A DNA stretch of 64,000 nucleotides from Oscillibacter sp. (GCA_017446225.1 JAFSRH010000007.1:1-64000), one strand, 5' to 3'. Counted from the stretch's first letter, positions 19,445 through 27,737 are shown. Numbers and translations are program-made. The notes: generated by a model not told the origin, from the letters alone.

Positions 19445-19455
19445 GAGGGTTTTTT

Positions 19456-19806
19456 ATGCAACAGACTTGCGGCAACTGCGGGGGGTCTTGCGGGGGTTGT
19501 GCGGGGGTATTGGAGCTGACGGAAGAGGAATTGCTTCTTTTAGGCCGCTTCGCGCAAATCCCCTTCTGGCCCGTGGCTCGGCGCGCCGATACCGAAACGC
19601 CGGTCTGTCTGGAAGAGGACGCCATGCGCCCGGAGTTACTGTCGGCTTTGGCCATCAAAGGCTTGATTCAACTGGACTTCGACTTACCCCTGACCGGCTT
19701 CGACTATAGCGCGTATGACGCCTGTCCGCACAAGGGCAGTATGGCCCTCACCGCCGCCGGACAGCGCGTCATTGAACTGCTCGATGTTCAGGGCGTGGAC
19801 GAATAA
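19456..19806 (+). CDS. Small protein with an N-terminal CX2CX3CX2C cluster, unknown function
   Basis: 116 residues. The first 17 residues hold four cysteines in C-x2-C-x3-C-x2-C spacing among glycines (positions 5, 8, 12, 15), which could bind zinc or an iron-sulfur cluster. The rest looks like a winged-helix or small helical domain: helix, strand, a Y-S-A-Y-D segment, and a closing T-A-A-G-Q-R-V-I-E-L-L helix like the end of many winged-helix proteins. It starts 11 bases after prmA with a weak AAGAGGG site, so it is probably cotranscribed. No family was recognised. Confidence 0.7.
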   Translation: MQQTCGNCGGSCGGCAGVLELTEEELLLLGRFAQIPFWPVARRADTETPVCLEEDAMRPELLSALAIKGLIQLDFDLPLTGFDYSAYDACPHKGSMALTAAGQRVIELLDVQGVDE

Positions 19807-19807
19807 G

Positions 19808-19839
19808 ACGGACGGTCCCGTGTACGCGGGGCCGTCCGT
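19808..19839. terminator. Hairpin between convergent operons
   Basis: Stem of about 12 pairs (ACGGACGG/CCGTCCGT outer arms at 19808-19815 and 19832-19839, extended by CCC/GGG). There is no clear T-tract on either strand, so termination efficiency is uncertain. Confidence 0.5.
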
Positions 19840-19863
19840 GTCCTGTGGCTTGTTATTATGCAA

Positions 19864-21117
19864 TCAGCACTTCTCGTAAATCGTGGCAACGCCCTGACCG
19901 CCGCCAATGCACAGCGTGGCGAGGCCCTTCTTGGCCTCCGGACGCTTCTGCATTTCGTGCAACAGCGTTACAATGATACGCGCGCCGGACGCGCCCACCG
20001 GGTGGCCCAGAGAAATCGCGCCGCCGTTGACGTTGACTTTCGCCATGTCAAAGCCCAGTTCGCGCGCCACGGCGATGGACTGCGCCGCGAACGCCTCATT
20101 GGCTTCCACAAGGTCGATGTCGTCAATGGTGACGTTCGCCTTGGACATGGCCTGACGGGACGCCACGACCGGACCCACGCCCATAATCTTGGGGTCTACG
20201 CCGCCCTGTCCCCAGCCAATGAGTTTCGCCATGGGCTTGAGTCCGTACTTCTCGACCGCTTCCCCGGAGGCCAGCACAATGGCCGCCGCGCCGTCATTGA
20301 TACCGGACGCACTGCCCGCCGTTACGCGCTGTGTGCCCTTATCGGCGGCTTCCCGAATGCCCGTAGGCTCAAAGGTGTGGACTACCTGCGGGTTCGGGGA
20401 CTCGGGACCCACCGGGAACGCGCCGCGCAGTTTCGCCAGTTTTTCAACCGGGGTCAGGCGCGGGAACTCGTCCTTCTTAAACTCTACGATTTCCTTCTTG
20501 ACCTTCACAGGAACCGGGACAATTTCATCATCAAAGCGTCCGGAGTCCTGCGCGGCCTTCGTCTTGCTCTGGGAGCTGAACGCGAACTCGTCCTGTTCCT
20601 GCCGCGTAATGCCCCACACGTCATTGATATTCTCGGCGGTGGTGCCCATGTGGTAGTTGTTGAACGCGTCCCAAAGGCCGTCTTTAATCATGGTATCGAC
20701 CAGTTTCTTGTCGCCCATGCGCGCGCCCCAGCGGGCGTCCATGGACGCGTACGGCGCGGCGCTCATGTTCTCGGTACCGCCGCAGACCACGATATCGGAA
20801 TCCCCGGCCACAATGGCGCGCGCCGCTTCAATGACGGACTTCATGCCCGATCCGCAAACCATGCCGACCGTATACGCCGGGACAGCGTACGGAATCCCGG
20901 CCTTGATGGCGACCTGCCGGGCGACATTCTGGCCCTGCGCCGCGGTCAGGATACAGCCAAACATTACTTCGTCCACGTTCTCCGGGGCGACATTGGCCCG
21001 TTTCAACGCCTCTTTGACCACAATGGCGCCCAATTCGGCGGCGGGCGTGTCCTTCAGGGAGCCGCCAAAGGAACCGATAGCCGTTCTGCAACAGTTGACA
21101 ACATAGAGTTCTTTCAT
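19864..21117 (-). CDS. thlA: Acetyl-CoA acetyltransferase (thiolase)
   Basis: 417 residues; condenses two acetyl-CoA to acetoacetyl-CoA, the entry step to butyrate-type fermentation. Active-site elements are all present: V-C-G-S-G-M-K with the acylated Cys near residue 89, [15 protein letters not shown], and C-I-G-G-G-Q-G at the C-terminus. It is about 24 residues longer than the typical 393-residue ThlA. The excess falls just before [11 protein letters not shown], where a [19 protein letters not shown] loop is inserted. The ATG at 21117 follows CGGAGGACCATT. It is transcribed alone; no hbd/crt/bcd genes are adjacent. Confidence 0.93.
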   Translation of the reverse strand: MKELYVVNCCRTAIGSFGGSLKDTPAAELGAIVVKEALKRANVAPENVDEVMFGCILTAAQGQNVARQVAIKAGIPYAVPAYTVGMVCGSGMKSVIEAARAIVAGDSDIVVCGGTENMSAAPYASMDARWGARMGDKKLVDTMIKDGLWDAFNNYHMGTTAENINDVWGITRQEQDEFAFSSQSKTKAAQDSGRFDDEIVPVPVKVKKEIVEFKKDEFPRLTPVEKLAKLRGAFPVGPESPNPQVVHTFEPTGIREAADKGTQRVTAGSASGINDGAAAIVLASGEAVEKYGLKPMAKLIGWGQGGVDPKIMGVGPVVASRQAMSKANVTIDDIDLVEANEAFAAQSIAVARELGFDMAKVNVNGGAISLGHPVGASGARIIVTLLHEMQKRPEAKKGLATLCIGGGQGVATIYEKC

Positions 21118-21211
21118 AATGGTCCTCCGTTTGTTGAATTTTTCGGCCCTCCGGACCGTCCGCGACAGGTAGCCCGCCGTCACAGCGGGCCGGATGTCTG
21201 CTTTCCGGACC

Positions 21212-21240
21212 ATTATAAGGTTTTTTCGGCTTTCCGTCAA
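21212..21240 (-). promoter_or_regulatory. thlA promoter
   Basis: TTGACG (21240-21235), 17 bases, TATAAT (21217-21212) on the minus strand. A GCCCGC/GCGGGC hairpin lies in the leader at about 21173-21191. Confidence 0.75.
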
Positions 21241-21265
21241 CGGGAACTTTCGATTTCCAGAATTT

Positions 21266-21283
21266 TTGTTAAATTTTTGACAA
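21266..21283 (-). promoter_or_regulatory. Rex-like redox operator upstream of thlA
   Basis: TTGTTAA-ATTT-TTGACAA matches the clostridial Rex consensus TTGTTAA-N4-TTAACAA at 13 of 14 fixed bases. It ends 25 bases upstream of the thlA -35 box. Rex is an NADH/NAD+ sensor that represses thl-crt-bcd-type fermentation genes in clostridia, so the location fits. The binding itself is inference. Confidence 0.6.
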
Positions 21284-21294
21284 AATCCCGTTGC

Positions 21295-21315
21295 TTTTCG
21301 TCAACTTGACGAAAA
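21295..21315. promoter_or_regulatory. Perfect 21-base palindrome, candidate operator
   Basis: TTTTCGTCAA-C-TTGACGAAAA: two perfect 10-base arms around a single base, between thlA and the BMP lipoprotein gene. The half-site CGTCAA recurs within the thlA -35 region (21235-21240). No known regulator was matched. Confidence 0.5.
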
Positions 21316-21417
21316 AGCCTTGCCGTTTTATAGCGGATATGCCAGTGAACTACTGTGGAAACGTTCTGACAAGTTCCGCGCCTTTTCCGTTACGGAACAT
21401 GACCGCGACTTTCCGGC

Positions 21418-21446
21418 TTGATTTTTGCGGTCCCGCCTTGTATGAT
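21418..21446 (+). promoter_or_regulatory. Promoter of the BMP-family lipoprotein gene
   Basis: TTGATT (21418-21423), 17 bases, TATGAT (21441-21446), then AAAAGGAGG before the ATG at 21489. Confidence 0.7.
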
Positions 21447-21488
21447 AGGCGCCGGACCATGACATCACGCGAAAAGGAGGACATCCGC

Positions 21489-22700
21489 ATGAAATTTCCC
21501 GCCCTGTTTCCATCGCTGTGCCTGATACTGTGCCTGTGCGCCTGCGGCGGTACGCCCGTGGAACAGGATTCCGAAACCGCCGTAGAACCGCCCGATACCA
21601 AAACAATCAAAGTCGGCCTGATCTGTACCGGGGACGAAAACGAAGGCTGCACCTACAATTTCATCCGCGGCAAAAATGACGCTTCCGTAATGCTGGCCGC
21701 GGAAGGTATCAACGTGGACTGGGCCGTCAAGTGGAACGTGGACGAAAACGGCGTCTGTGAAACCGCGAACCGCGAACTGGCCAAGGACGGCTGTCAACTG
21801 ATTTTCAACAATTCGCCCGGCTTTGAGGCGTTCATGTTGAACGCGGCCCCAAAATACCCTGACGTCCAGTTTGTGGCGTGCGGGGGTCAGGTCTCGCGGG
21901 CGGACGCTCTGTCCAACACTCACAACGCGTTCGCGAACATCCACGAAGGCCGGTATCTGGCTGGCATTGTCGCCGGAATGAAACTGCAAGAGCGGATCGA
22001 CAACGGCGAAATTACCCCCGAAGAGGCCGTGATCGGTTACGTGGGCGCGTCCGAGGACGCGGAAGTGATTTCCGGTTACACGGCGTACTATCTCGGCGCG
22101 CGGAGCGTCTGCCCCGGCGTGACCATGAAAGTACGGTTTGTCGGCGCCGCCGCCGAACGGGACGCCGCTTCCGCGCTCGCTGACATGGGCTGTGAGCTGA
22201 TTTCACAGCATTCCGACAACCCGGACATCGCCGCCGTTGCGCAGTCCGCGGGGATTCTCCACACCGGCTACAACTACGACATGACGCCCATCGCGCCGGA
22301 AGCGTCCCTTGCCTCCGCGCGGATTGACTGGGCCGTGTACTTTGAACACGCGATCCGCGCCGTGCTCAACGGCGAAGAACTGGAACAGGACTGGTGTCAC
22401 GGGCTGGATATGCGCGCCGTGGAGCTTACGCCCCTGAACCGTAACCTGATTGCTGACGGCACGGACGAAAAACTGGACGAAGTCAAGGCCGCGCTTTCGG
22501 ACGGCTCGTTACAGGTGTTCGACGCGTCCGCGTTTACGGTCAACGGCGCGCCGCTAAAACAGGCGTACGCGCTCGACACGGACGGCGATTTTGTCGCCGA
22601 TTCGGAAGAGGCCGTGTTTGACGGGGCTTTCCACGAGTCTTATTTCCAGTCCGCGCCCTATTTTACGCTGGCGGCGGACGGGATCCAAAAACTGAACTGA
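21489..22700 (+). CDS. BMP-family (Med/PnrA-type) substrate-binding lipoprotein
   Basis: 403 residues. A signal peptide ends in L-C-A-C-G-G, predicting a lipidated Cys near residue 18. The mature chain has the BMP/PnrA fold pattern: K-V-G-L-I-C-T-G-D-E-N-E-G at the start, N-N-S-P-G-F near residue 99, then I-H-E-G-R-Y-L-A-G and G-Y-V-G-A. Related proteins bind nucleosides or autoinducer-like ligands for ABC importers of the YufNOPQ type. No permease or ATPase gene is adjacent, so either the transporter lies elsewhere or the protein is a sensor. The ATG at 21489 follows AAAAGGAGGACATCCGC; earlier in-frame ATGs lack both a ribosome site and a signal peptide. Confidence 0.85.
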   Translation: MKFPALFPSLCLILCLCACGGTPVEQDSETAVEPPDTKTIKVGLICTGDENEGCTYNFIRGKNDASVMLAAEGINVDWAVKWNVDENGVCETANRELAKDGCQLIFNNSPGFEAFMLNAAPKYPDVQFVACGGQVSRADALSNTHNAFANIHEGRYLAGIVAGMKLQERIDNGEITPEEAVIGYVGASEDAEVISGYTAYYLGARSVCPGVTMKVRFVGAAAERDAASALADMGCELISQHSDNPDIAAVAQSAGILHTGYNYDMTPIAPEASLASARIDWAVYFEHAIRAVLNGEELEQDWCHGLDMRAVELTPLNRNLIADGTDEKLDEVKAALSDGSLQVFDASAFTVNGAPLKQAYALDTDGDFVADSEEAVFDGAFHESYFQSAPYFTLAADGIQKLN

Positions 22701-22707
22701 ACGCGGT

Positions 22708-22740
22708 CGGCCTTCCCGGTCCCCGGGAAGGCCGCTTTTT
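22708..22740 (+). terminator. Rho-independent terminator after the BMP lipoprotein
   Basis: A perfect 12-base stem (22708-22719 with 22723-22734), a TCC loop and CTTTTT. It abuts the stop of the convergent sdpI-like gene. Confidence 0.9.
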
Positions 22741-23377
22741 ATGATACGCGCCTATGTTTCATGACGTACAGCGCGGCGGAGTAGACCACGGGCACGCCTA
22801 CGCCCAGAATCAGTACGCCCGCGAACACGTACGCCGGATTGAACGGTAAAAAGGCGTTCAGAATCATCAGGAAGCCGCCCGCGACCCATAATGGTCCGGC
22901 CAGACGGTGGGTCCGGTTCCAGTTCTCCTCATCGTGGAGCGTCCACGGAAGTTTGATTCCTACCGTGTAATTCTGCCGGCACTTGGGCAGATAGTTTCCC
23001 ACGACCACGAACACGGCCCCGGTCAACAGCATGGCAAAAACCCGCGCGTTCACAGGGTACCCCAGCGCGCTGGGATAAATCATCGCCGCCACGAACAGCG
23101 ACACCCCCGGACAAATCCATAACACCAGCGCGCGCATTTTCCCGCTGACGTTGCCCGCTTTCGGGTCATGGGACACGCCGAACACGCAAAGAAAGTGCAC
23201 GGCCAGCAGAAAGAGGGGCAGTCCGAACACGGCGAACGGCTTTCCGCTCCAGCCGTCCGCCACGCCCTGAAAGTTAAAATGCGTGGGGACGCGTTCAGGC
23301 AGACGCCCCCAGAGCGCCATTCCCGCGAAGACGGGCAGAAGGATCACAGCGGAAGTCAGAAAAAGATTACGTTTCAT
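22739..23377 (-). CDS. SdpI/DUF1648-family membrane protein
   Basis: 212 residues with about six hydrophobic segments. The N-terminal DUF1648 signature (L-P-x-R-V-P-T-H-F-N-F-x-G-x-A-D-G) is at residues 26-43. The later G-N-Y-L-P-K-C-R-Q-N-Y-T-V-G-I-K-x-P-W-T-L segment is the SdpI motif. In Bacillus subtilis SdpI protects against the SdpC toxin and sequesters the SdpR repressor. The start at 23377 has AAAGGAG 8 bases upstream; an ATG 9 bases earlier is too close to it. It overlaps the end of the ArsR-type gene by 11 bases, as in sdpRI operons. No sdpC-like toxin gene was seen. Confidence 0.88.
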   Translation of the reverse strand: MKRNLFLTSAVILLPVFAGMALWGRLPERVPTHFNFQGVADGWSGKPFAVFGLPLFLLAVHFLCVFGVSHDPKAGNVSGKMRALVLWICPGVSLFVAAMIYPSALGYPVNARVFAMLLTGAVFVVVGNYLPKCRQNYTVGIKLPWTLHDEENWNRTHRLAGPLWVAGGFLMILNAFLPFNPAYVFAGVLILGVGVPVVYSAALYVMKHRRVS

Positions 23378-23645
23378 TGGTTCCATCTCCTTTCAGGTCC
23401 GCAATCCAGCACAGCACGTCCTCTAACACGGACGTATTCAACTGATAATAGATGTAGTTCTTTTCACGGCTTTCAAAGACGAGTTCGGCCTGTTTGAGTA
23501 CGCTTAAGTGATGGGAAATCGTGGCGCCGGTGAGTTGAAACCGTGCGGCGATTTCTCCGGCGGAAAGCGGTCCGTCTTTTAAGAGCGTCAGAATTTTCCG
23601 CCGGACCGGGTTTGACAACGCTTTAAAGGTTTCGCCAAATCCCAT
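23367..23645 (-). CDS. ArsR-family repressor, SdpR-like
   Basis: 92 residues, a compact winged-helix ArsR/SmtB protein. It contains F-K-A-L-S-N-P-V-R-R-K-I-L-T-L-L and the recognition helix G-A-T-I-S-H-H-L-S-V-L, with E-K-N-Y-I-Y-Y-Q-L-N in the wing. There is no metal-binding Cys pair, which fits SdpR (controlled by SdpI sequestration) rather than metal-sensing ArsR. It is the first gene of the two-gene operon and lies downstream of two matching inverted repeats around its own promoter, suggesting autorepression. Confidence 0.88.
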   Translation of the reverse strand: MGFGETFKALSNPVRRKILTLLKDGPLSAGEIAARFQLTGATISHHLSVLKQAELVFESREKNYIYYQLNTSVLEDVLCWIADLKGDGTNET

Positions 23646-23659
23646 ACGCGCCCCTCCTG

Positions 23660-23732
23660 TTTAGAAATTCATCTAAACGGAAGATACCACAAAACGCCCC
23701 CGCTGTCAAGGGCGTTTTGAAAATTTTCTAAA
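23660..23732 (-). promoter_or_regulatory. sdpRI promoter flanked by two operator copies
   Basis: TTGACA (23709-23704), 17 bases, TATCTT (23686-23681) on the minus strand. An inverted repeat TTTAGA-N6-TCTAAA (23660-23677) lies just downstream of the -10 box and a related copy (23715-23732) just upstream of the -35 box. The two agree at about 14 of 18 positions. This is the arrangement expected for an autoregulating ArsR-family repressor. Confidence 0.75.
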
Positions 23733-23806
23733 TACCGGTACGGCCCGCGAAATTTATAGACCGTCGGTTTTTTCCGTTCGCCTGAATGCCGGTACGGGCG
23801 CGAAGC

Positions 23807-25066
23807 TCACAGGGACAGCGGCAGTCCGGACAGCCAGCGGCGCAAGAGGTCAAAGGCGTGATTTCCGGCGAGATTCTGTAGAATGTCGCGGCGGCGTTGG
23901 CCCAAGTCCAGCGCGCGGCAGAATGTGCCCTCCGGCGTGGCGAGGCCGACATAGACCGTGCCAACGGCAACGCCGCGCTCGTCCCGGTCGGGACCGGCCA
24001 CCCCCGTGACGGATACGCCCACCGGCGCGCCCGTCAGTTCGCATACGCCCCGGGCCATGGCCCGCGCGGTCGGCTCGGATACCGCCCCGTGGGCGTCCAG
24101 AATTTCGGACGGGACGCCCAGAACGGCCGCTTTCATCTCCGTCCAGTAGCTGACCACGCCGCCCCGGTACGCCGCCGACACGCCCGGAATCGCGGTCAGA
24201 CGCGCCGCTATTTGTCCGCCCGTACAGCTTTCGGCGGTCGCCAGCGTCAGGCCGCGTCCGCGGAGCGCCGATACGCACGCGTATTCCAGCCCCTTCACGT
24301 CCACGCCGTACACGATGTCGCCCAGCGCGGCGCGCACGTCCGACACCACCGGGTCCAGCATGGCTTCCGCCGCTTCCACGCTTCCGGCTTTCGCCGTGGC
24401 CCGGAGGCGTACTTCGCTTGGTTTGGCGTACGTGGCGAGGGTGGGGTTGGTCATACGCTCCATTTTGTCGCGCAACAGCTCTTCAACGCGGCTTTCGCCC
24501 ATGCCGAACGTCATGATGTCGCGGGATACAATCACGTCCCCGGACAGCCGCCGCAGATAGGGAACCGCGCCGCCTTCCAGCATGGCCCGCATTTCAAACG
24601 GCGGTCCGGGCAACATCAGCACGTGTACGCCCTGTTCCTCAAAGGCGCAGCCGGGGGCCGTGCCGACAGGATTGTCAAAGACGATGCAGTCCGCGGGAAA
24701 CTCCGCCTGACGGAGATTGTTTTCCGGCATGGGGGCGCGTAAATTCCGCTCATAGCGCGCGCGGATTTGCTCCGCAATGGCCGGACGGAGGACGAGTTCC
24801 CGTCCGAAGGCGCGGCAAACCGTCTGTTTTGTGAGGTCGTCATACGTGGGACCCAGTCCGCCGGTCGTGATGAGGATGTCCGCGCGGCGGCGGGCGCGTT
24901 CCACGGCTTCCCGGAGCCGTCCGGCGTTGTCGCCGACTACCGTGTGCCAGTAGACGTTAATCCCCAGTGCGGAAAGGGTCTGTGAAAGTTCCTGCGCGTT
25001 GGTATTCGCGATGTTGCCCAAGAGCAGTTCCGTGCCCACCGCGATAATTTCGGCGATATGCGACAT
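23807..25066 (-). CDS. cinA: CinA-family nicotinamide-nucleotide amidase
   Basis: 419 residues, both domains. The N-terminal MoCF-like (COG1058) domain begins A-E-I-I-A-V-G-T-E-L-L-L-G and has the T-T-G-G-L-G-P-T-Y-D-D-L-T motif near residue 67, an ADP-ribose pyrophosphatase-related fold. The C-terminal domain carries A-E-S-C-T-G-G near residue 277 and G-V-A-G-P near 367, typical of the NMN deamidase that recycles pyridine nucleotides. The ATG at 25066 matches the family start; longer readings run back into thiI. It follows thiI after 20 bases and is probably cotranscribed. Confidence 0.93.
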   Translation of the reverse strand: MSHIAEIIAVGTELLLGNIANTNAQELSQTLSALGINVYWHTVVGDNAGRLREAVERARRRADILITTGGLGPTYDDLTKQTVCRAFGRELVLRPAIAEQIRARYERNLRAPMPENNLRQAEFPADCIVFDNPVGTAPGCAFEEQGVHVLMLPGPPFEMRAMLEGGAVPYLRRLSGDVIVSRDIMTFGMGESRVEELLRDKMERMTNPTLATYAKPSEVRLRATAKAGSVEAAEAMLDPVVSDVRAALGDIVYGVDVKGLEYACVSALRGRGLTLATAESCTGGQIAARLTAIPGVSAAYRGGVVSYWTEMKAAVLGVPSEILDAHGAVSEPTARAMARGVCELTGAPVGVSVTGVAGPDRDERGVAVGTVYVGLATPEGTFCRALDLGQRRRDILQNLAGNHAFDLLRRWLSGLPLSL

Positions 25067-25086
25067 AAGTTCCCGTCCTTTCCCCG

Positions 25087-26265
25087 TTACGGCTTCACCC
25101 ATTGCCATTCCATCCCCGACAACGCTTCCGCGCATAAGGCCTCCGCGTCCAGCACCGCTTCCGCCGCCTCCACTTCGGAAAGCGCCGGTCTGGTCGCCGG
25201 GTGGCGCGGCGTGAACACCGTACAGCAATCTTCATACGGCAAAATGGAAGTGTCGTAAGTCCCGATTCTCCGGGCCATGCGAATAATGTCTACTTTATCC
25301 ATCCCGATCAGCGGACGGAGTACCGGGACCGATACCACGCTTTCCGTCACGGCCAAGGCCTTCATAGTCTGGCTTGCCACCTGTCCGAGAGACTCCCCGG
25401 TGACCAGCGCCGTCACGCCGGATCGCTCCGCCACCGACTGCGCCAGACGCATCATGAACCGCCGCATGACGAGCGTAAAGTAGGCCTCCGGACAGTGTTT
25501 CCGTATTTCTTCCTGAATGCGCGTAAAGGGGACGATGTGAATTTTCAGGCGTCCACAGGAAGCGGTCAGGAGTTTGGCGAGCTGTAAGACCTTGTCCAGC
25601 GCCTGCGGGGAGGTGTAGGGCGGGGAGACAAAATGAATGAGTTCCAGTTCCACGCCGCGCCGCGCAATCATCCACGAGGCAACGGGAGAGTCTAACCCGC
25701 CGGAAAGCAGACTTAACGCCCGTCCGCCCGTGCCGACCGGCAGTCCCCCCGCGCCCGTTACGGACGGGGTGTGCACGTACGCCGCCTTTTCCCGGATTTC
25801 CACGTACACGGTCAGGTCCGGGTTTCGCATTTCGGCCCGGACGTCCGGAAAGGCCTCCGCGAGCAGTCCGCCCACCGCCTGACTGACCTGTATGGAGTTC
25901 AACGGATACTGTTTATCGGCGCGTTTCGTCTCGACCTTGAACGTACGCGCCTTGGCGAACTCCCCGGCGAGGTACCGCGCGGCGGTCCGGCAGATTGCTT
26001 CCGGGTCCCGTTCGCACGGCATGGCGCGGGCCACGCGCACAATCCCGAACACCTCCCGCGCGGCCTGAAACGCCGCGTCCATGTCACAGTCCGCCCCCAG
26101 CGGCTCCACGTAAATCGTACTCTGACGAAGGTAAATCTGAAAACCGCCGTGCCGCCGGAGACGCCGGCTGACATTGGAGAGCAGACGGTCCTCAAACGCC
26201 CGCCGGTTGAGGCCCTTTAGGACCACTTCCCCTAATTTCAGGAGCAAGGTTTCTTTGACTTCCAT
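25087..26265 (-). CDS. thiI: tRNA 4-thiouridine synthase ThiI (no rhodanese domain)
   Basis: 392 residues. The order is ferredoxin-like and THUMP domain (about 1-165), then a PP-loop adenylation domain with L-L-S-G-G-L-D-S-P-V-A near residue 184. It activates U8 of tRNA for thiolation. The protein ends after the PP-loop domain, so it is the short Bacillus-type form lacking the rhodanese domain and depends on a partner cysteine desulfurase. That desulfurase (often adjacent as nifZ/iscS) is not next to it here. The start at 26265 is preceded by a TATAAT-containing promoter about 35 bases upstream. Confidence 0.93.
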   Translation of the reverse strand: MEVKETLLLKLGEVVLKGLNRRAFEDRLLSNVSRRLRRHGGFQIYLRQSTIYVEPLGADCDMDAAFQAAREVFGIVRVARAMPCERDPEAICRTAARYLAGEFAKARTFKVETKRADKQYPLNSIQVSQAVGGLLAEAFPDVRAEMRNPDLTVYVEIREKAAYVHTPSVTGAGGLPVGTGGRALSLLSGGLDSPVASWMIARRGVELELIHFVSPPYTSPQALDKVLQLAKLLTASCGRLKIHIVPFTRIQEEIRKHCPEAYFTLVMRRFMMRLAQSVAERSGVTALVTGESLGQVASQTMKALAVTESVVSVPVLRPLIGMDKVDIIRMARRIGTYDTSILPYEDCCTVFTPRHPATRPALSEVEAAEAVLDAEALCAEALSGMEWQWVKP

Positions 26266-26297
26266 AAAATCCCACCATCCGTTTCTGATTTCAGGCC

Positions 26298-26326
26298 ATT
26301 ATAGCACGCCGCCGCCCGGATTTCCA
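26298..26326 (-). promoter_or_regulatory. thiI-cinA promoter, extended -10
   Basis: TGGAAA (26326-26321), 17 bases, then TGC-TATAAT with the -10 at 26303-26298 on the minus strand. The TGn extension compensates for the poor -35. Confidence 0.6.
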
Positions 26327-26341
26327 CCGCTGAAGAATGTC

Positions 26342-26369
26342 TTGACATTTGCCGAAAATCTGATACAAT
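26342..26369 (+). promoter_or_regulatory. metK promoter
   Basis: TTGACA (26342-26347), 16 bases, TACAAT (26364-26369), ending about 25 bases before the riboswitch aptamer. Confidence 0.75.
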
Positions 26370-26395
26370 ACGGACCATTCCATATCCCCTTATCA

Positions 26396-26479
26396 AGAGT
26401 GGCGGAGGGACCGGCCCTGTGAAGTCACGGCAACCTGCTTTGTAAGGTGCCAAATCCGGCGGGAGCGAAAGATGAGGAG
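26396..26479 (+). ncRNA. SAM-I (S-box) riboswitch aptamer
   Basis: All landmark segments of the S-box are present in order: P1 CCCCTTATC paired with GATGAGGAG, then AAGAG, GGAGGGA, GGCCC, the core GAAG...CGGCAACC, AAGGTGCCAAATCC, and GAAAGATGAG. It binds S-adenosylmethionine and here precedes metK, the SAM synthetase gene, so SAM would switch off its own synthesis. The adjacent terminator shows that the control is transcriptional. Confidence 0.95.
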
Positions 26480-26495
26480 CAAAGGCGTCTTTTCT

Positions 26496-26521
26496 GCGCG
26501 TTCCGTTGGAGCGCGCTTTTT
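26496..26521 (+). terminator. Riboswitch-controlled terminator before metK
   Basis: A nine-pair stem (26496-26504 with 26508-26516), a GTT loop and a run of T residues, placed 17 bases after the aptamer and 38 before the metK start. When SAM is bound, P1 forms and this terminator is expected to form as well. Confidence 0.88.
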
Positions 26522-26558
26522 ACGGCCCCTGATGAAATGCGGTAAAGGAGACACTACC

Positions 26559-27737
26559 ATGGAAAACAGGTATCTTTTTACATCGGAATCCGTGACGGAA
26601 GGACATCCCGACAAACTGTGTGACCAGATTTCGGACGCCGTTCTGGATGAAATCATGCAACGGGACCCACAAGGCCGCGTGGCCTGCGAAACGACCGCCT
26701 GCACCGGCTTAATTCACATCATGGGGGAAATCAGCACGAGTTGCTACGTGGACATTGCCGGGACCGCCCGGAAAGTGGTACAGGACATCGGATACAACCG
26801 GAGCGATTACGGCTTTGACGGTTCCACGTGCGCGGTGATTGTCTCCATCCACGAGCAGTCGCCCGATATCGCGCTGGGCGTGAACCGGTCGCTGGAGAGC
26901 AAGGAGGGCGGGGAACTCGAAGAGGGCGCCGGGGATCAGGGCATGATGTTCGGATATGCCTGTGACGAGACCCCGGAGCTTATGCCCCTTCCGCTGTCGC
27001 TGGCCCAGAAACTTTGCCGGCAGATGGCCACGGTACGGAAAAGAGGCGTCATCCCGTACATGAGGCCGGACGGAAAAAGTCAGGTGACGGTGGAGTATGA
27101 CGCGGACTGGCGTCCGGTACGCGTGGACACCGTGGTGCTTTCCACCCAGCACGACCCCAACGTATCCCTTGAACAGATTCGCCGCGACATGGTCGAACTC
27201 GTGGCGAAAGTCGTCATTCCCGGCGAACTGCTGGACAAGGATACCAAATACTTCGTCAATCCGACCGGGCGTTTTGTGGAGGGCGGGCCGGCCGCCGACT
27301 CCGGCCTGACCGGACGGAAAATCATCGTGGACACCTACGGCGGGAGCGCTCCGCACGGCGGCGGCTGTTTCTCCGGCAAGGACCCGACAAAAGTCGACCG
27401 TTCCGCCGCCTACGCCGCCCGCTGGGTTGCCAAAAACATTGTCGCCGCGAAACTGGCGCGCCGTTGTAAGGTGCAGTTGGCCTACGCCATCGGCGTGGCG
27501 CGGCCGGTAAGTATCCTCGTGGACACGTTCGGCACGGGCGCGGTCAGCGATGCGAAACTCCGCGCCGCCGTGGAACAGGTCTTTGACCTGCGTCCCGCCG
27601 CCATTATCCGGGAACTTGACCTCCGCCGCCCCATCTACCGCGAACTGGCCGCCTACGGCCACATGGGCCGGGAAGATTTGGGCGTTCGCTGGGAATCCGC
27701 CGACCGCGTGGCGGCGTTGAAAAACGCGTTGTCCTGA
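26559..27737 (+). CDS. metK: S-adenosylmethionine synthetase
   Basis: 392 residues; makes SAM from ATP and methionine. Family motifs are clear: [13 protein letters not shown] near the start, [12 protein letters not shown] near residue 126 and G-G-G-C-F-S-G-K-D near 269 (the phosphate-binding loop). The ATG at 26559 follows GGTAAAGGAGACACTACC. An upstream in-frame ATG lies inside the riboswitch and is discarded. The gene stands alone and is controlled by the SAM-I riboswitch. Confidence 0.97.
   Translation: MENRYLFTSESVTEGHPDKLCDQISDAVLDEIMQRDPQGRVACETTACTGLIHIMGEISTSCYVDIAGTARKVVQDIGYNRSDYGFDGSTCAVIVSIHEQSPDIALGVNRSLESKEGGELEEGAGDQGMMFGYACDETPELMPLPLSLAQKLCRQMATVRKRGVIPYMRPDGKSQVTVEYDADWRPVRVDTVVLSTQHDPNVSLEQIRRDMVELVAKVVIPGELLDKDTKYFVNPTGRFVEGGPAADSGLTGRKIIVDTYGGSAPHGGGCFSGKDPTKVDRSAAYAARWVAKNIVAAKLARRCKVQLAYAIGVARPVSILVDTFGTGAVSDAKLRAAVEQVFDLRPAAIIRELDLRRPIYRELAAYGHMGREDLGVRWESADRVAALKNALS

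Noticed and set aside
19858..21309. Long open frame on the plus strand opposite thlA
   Set aside because: It mirrors a confidently identified gene, has low-complexity His/Arg/Gly-rich composition and no ribosome site; it is an antisense shadow caused by GC-rich codon bias.
25067..25228. N-terminal extension of cinA into thiI
   Set aside because: The Gly-rich added sequence is not CinA-like and the family start is at 25066.
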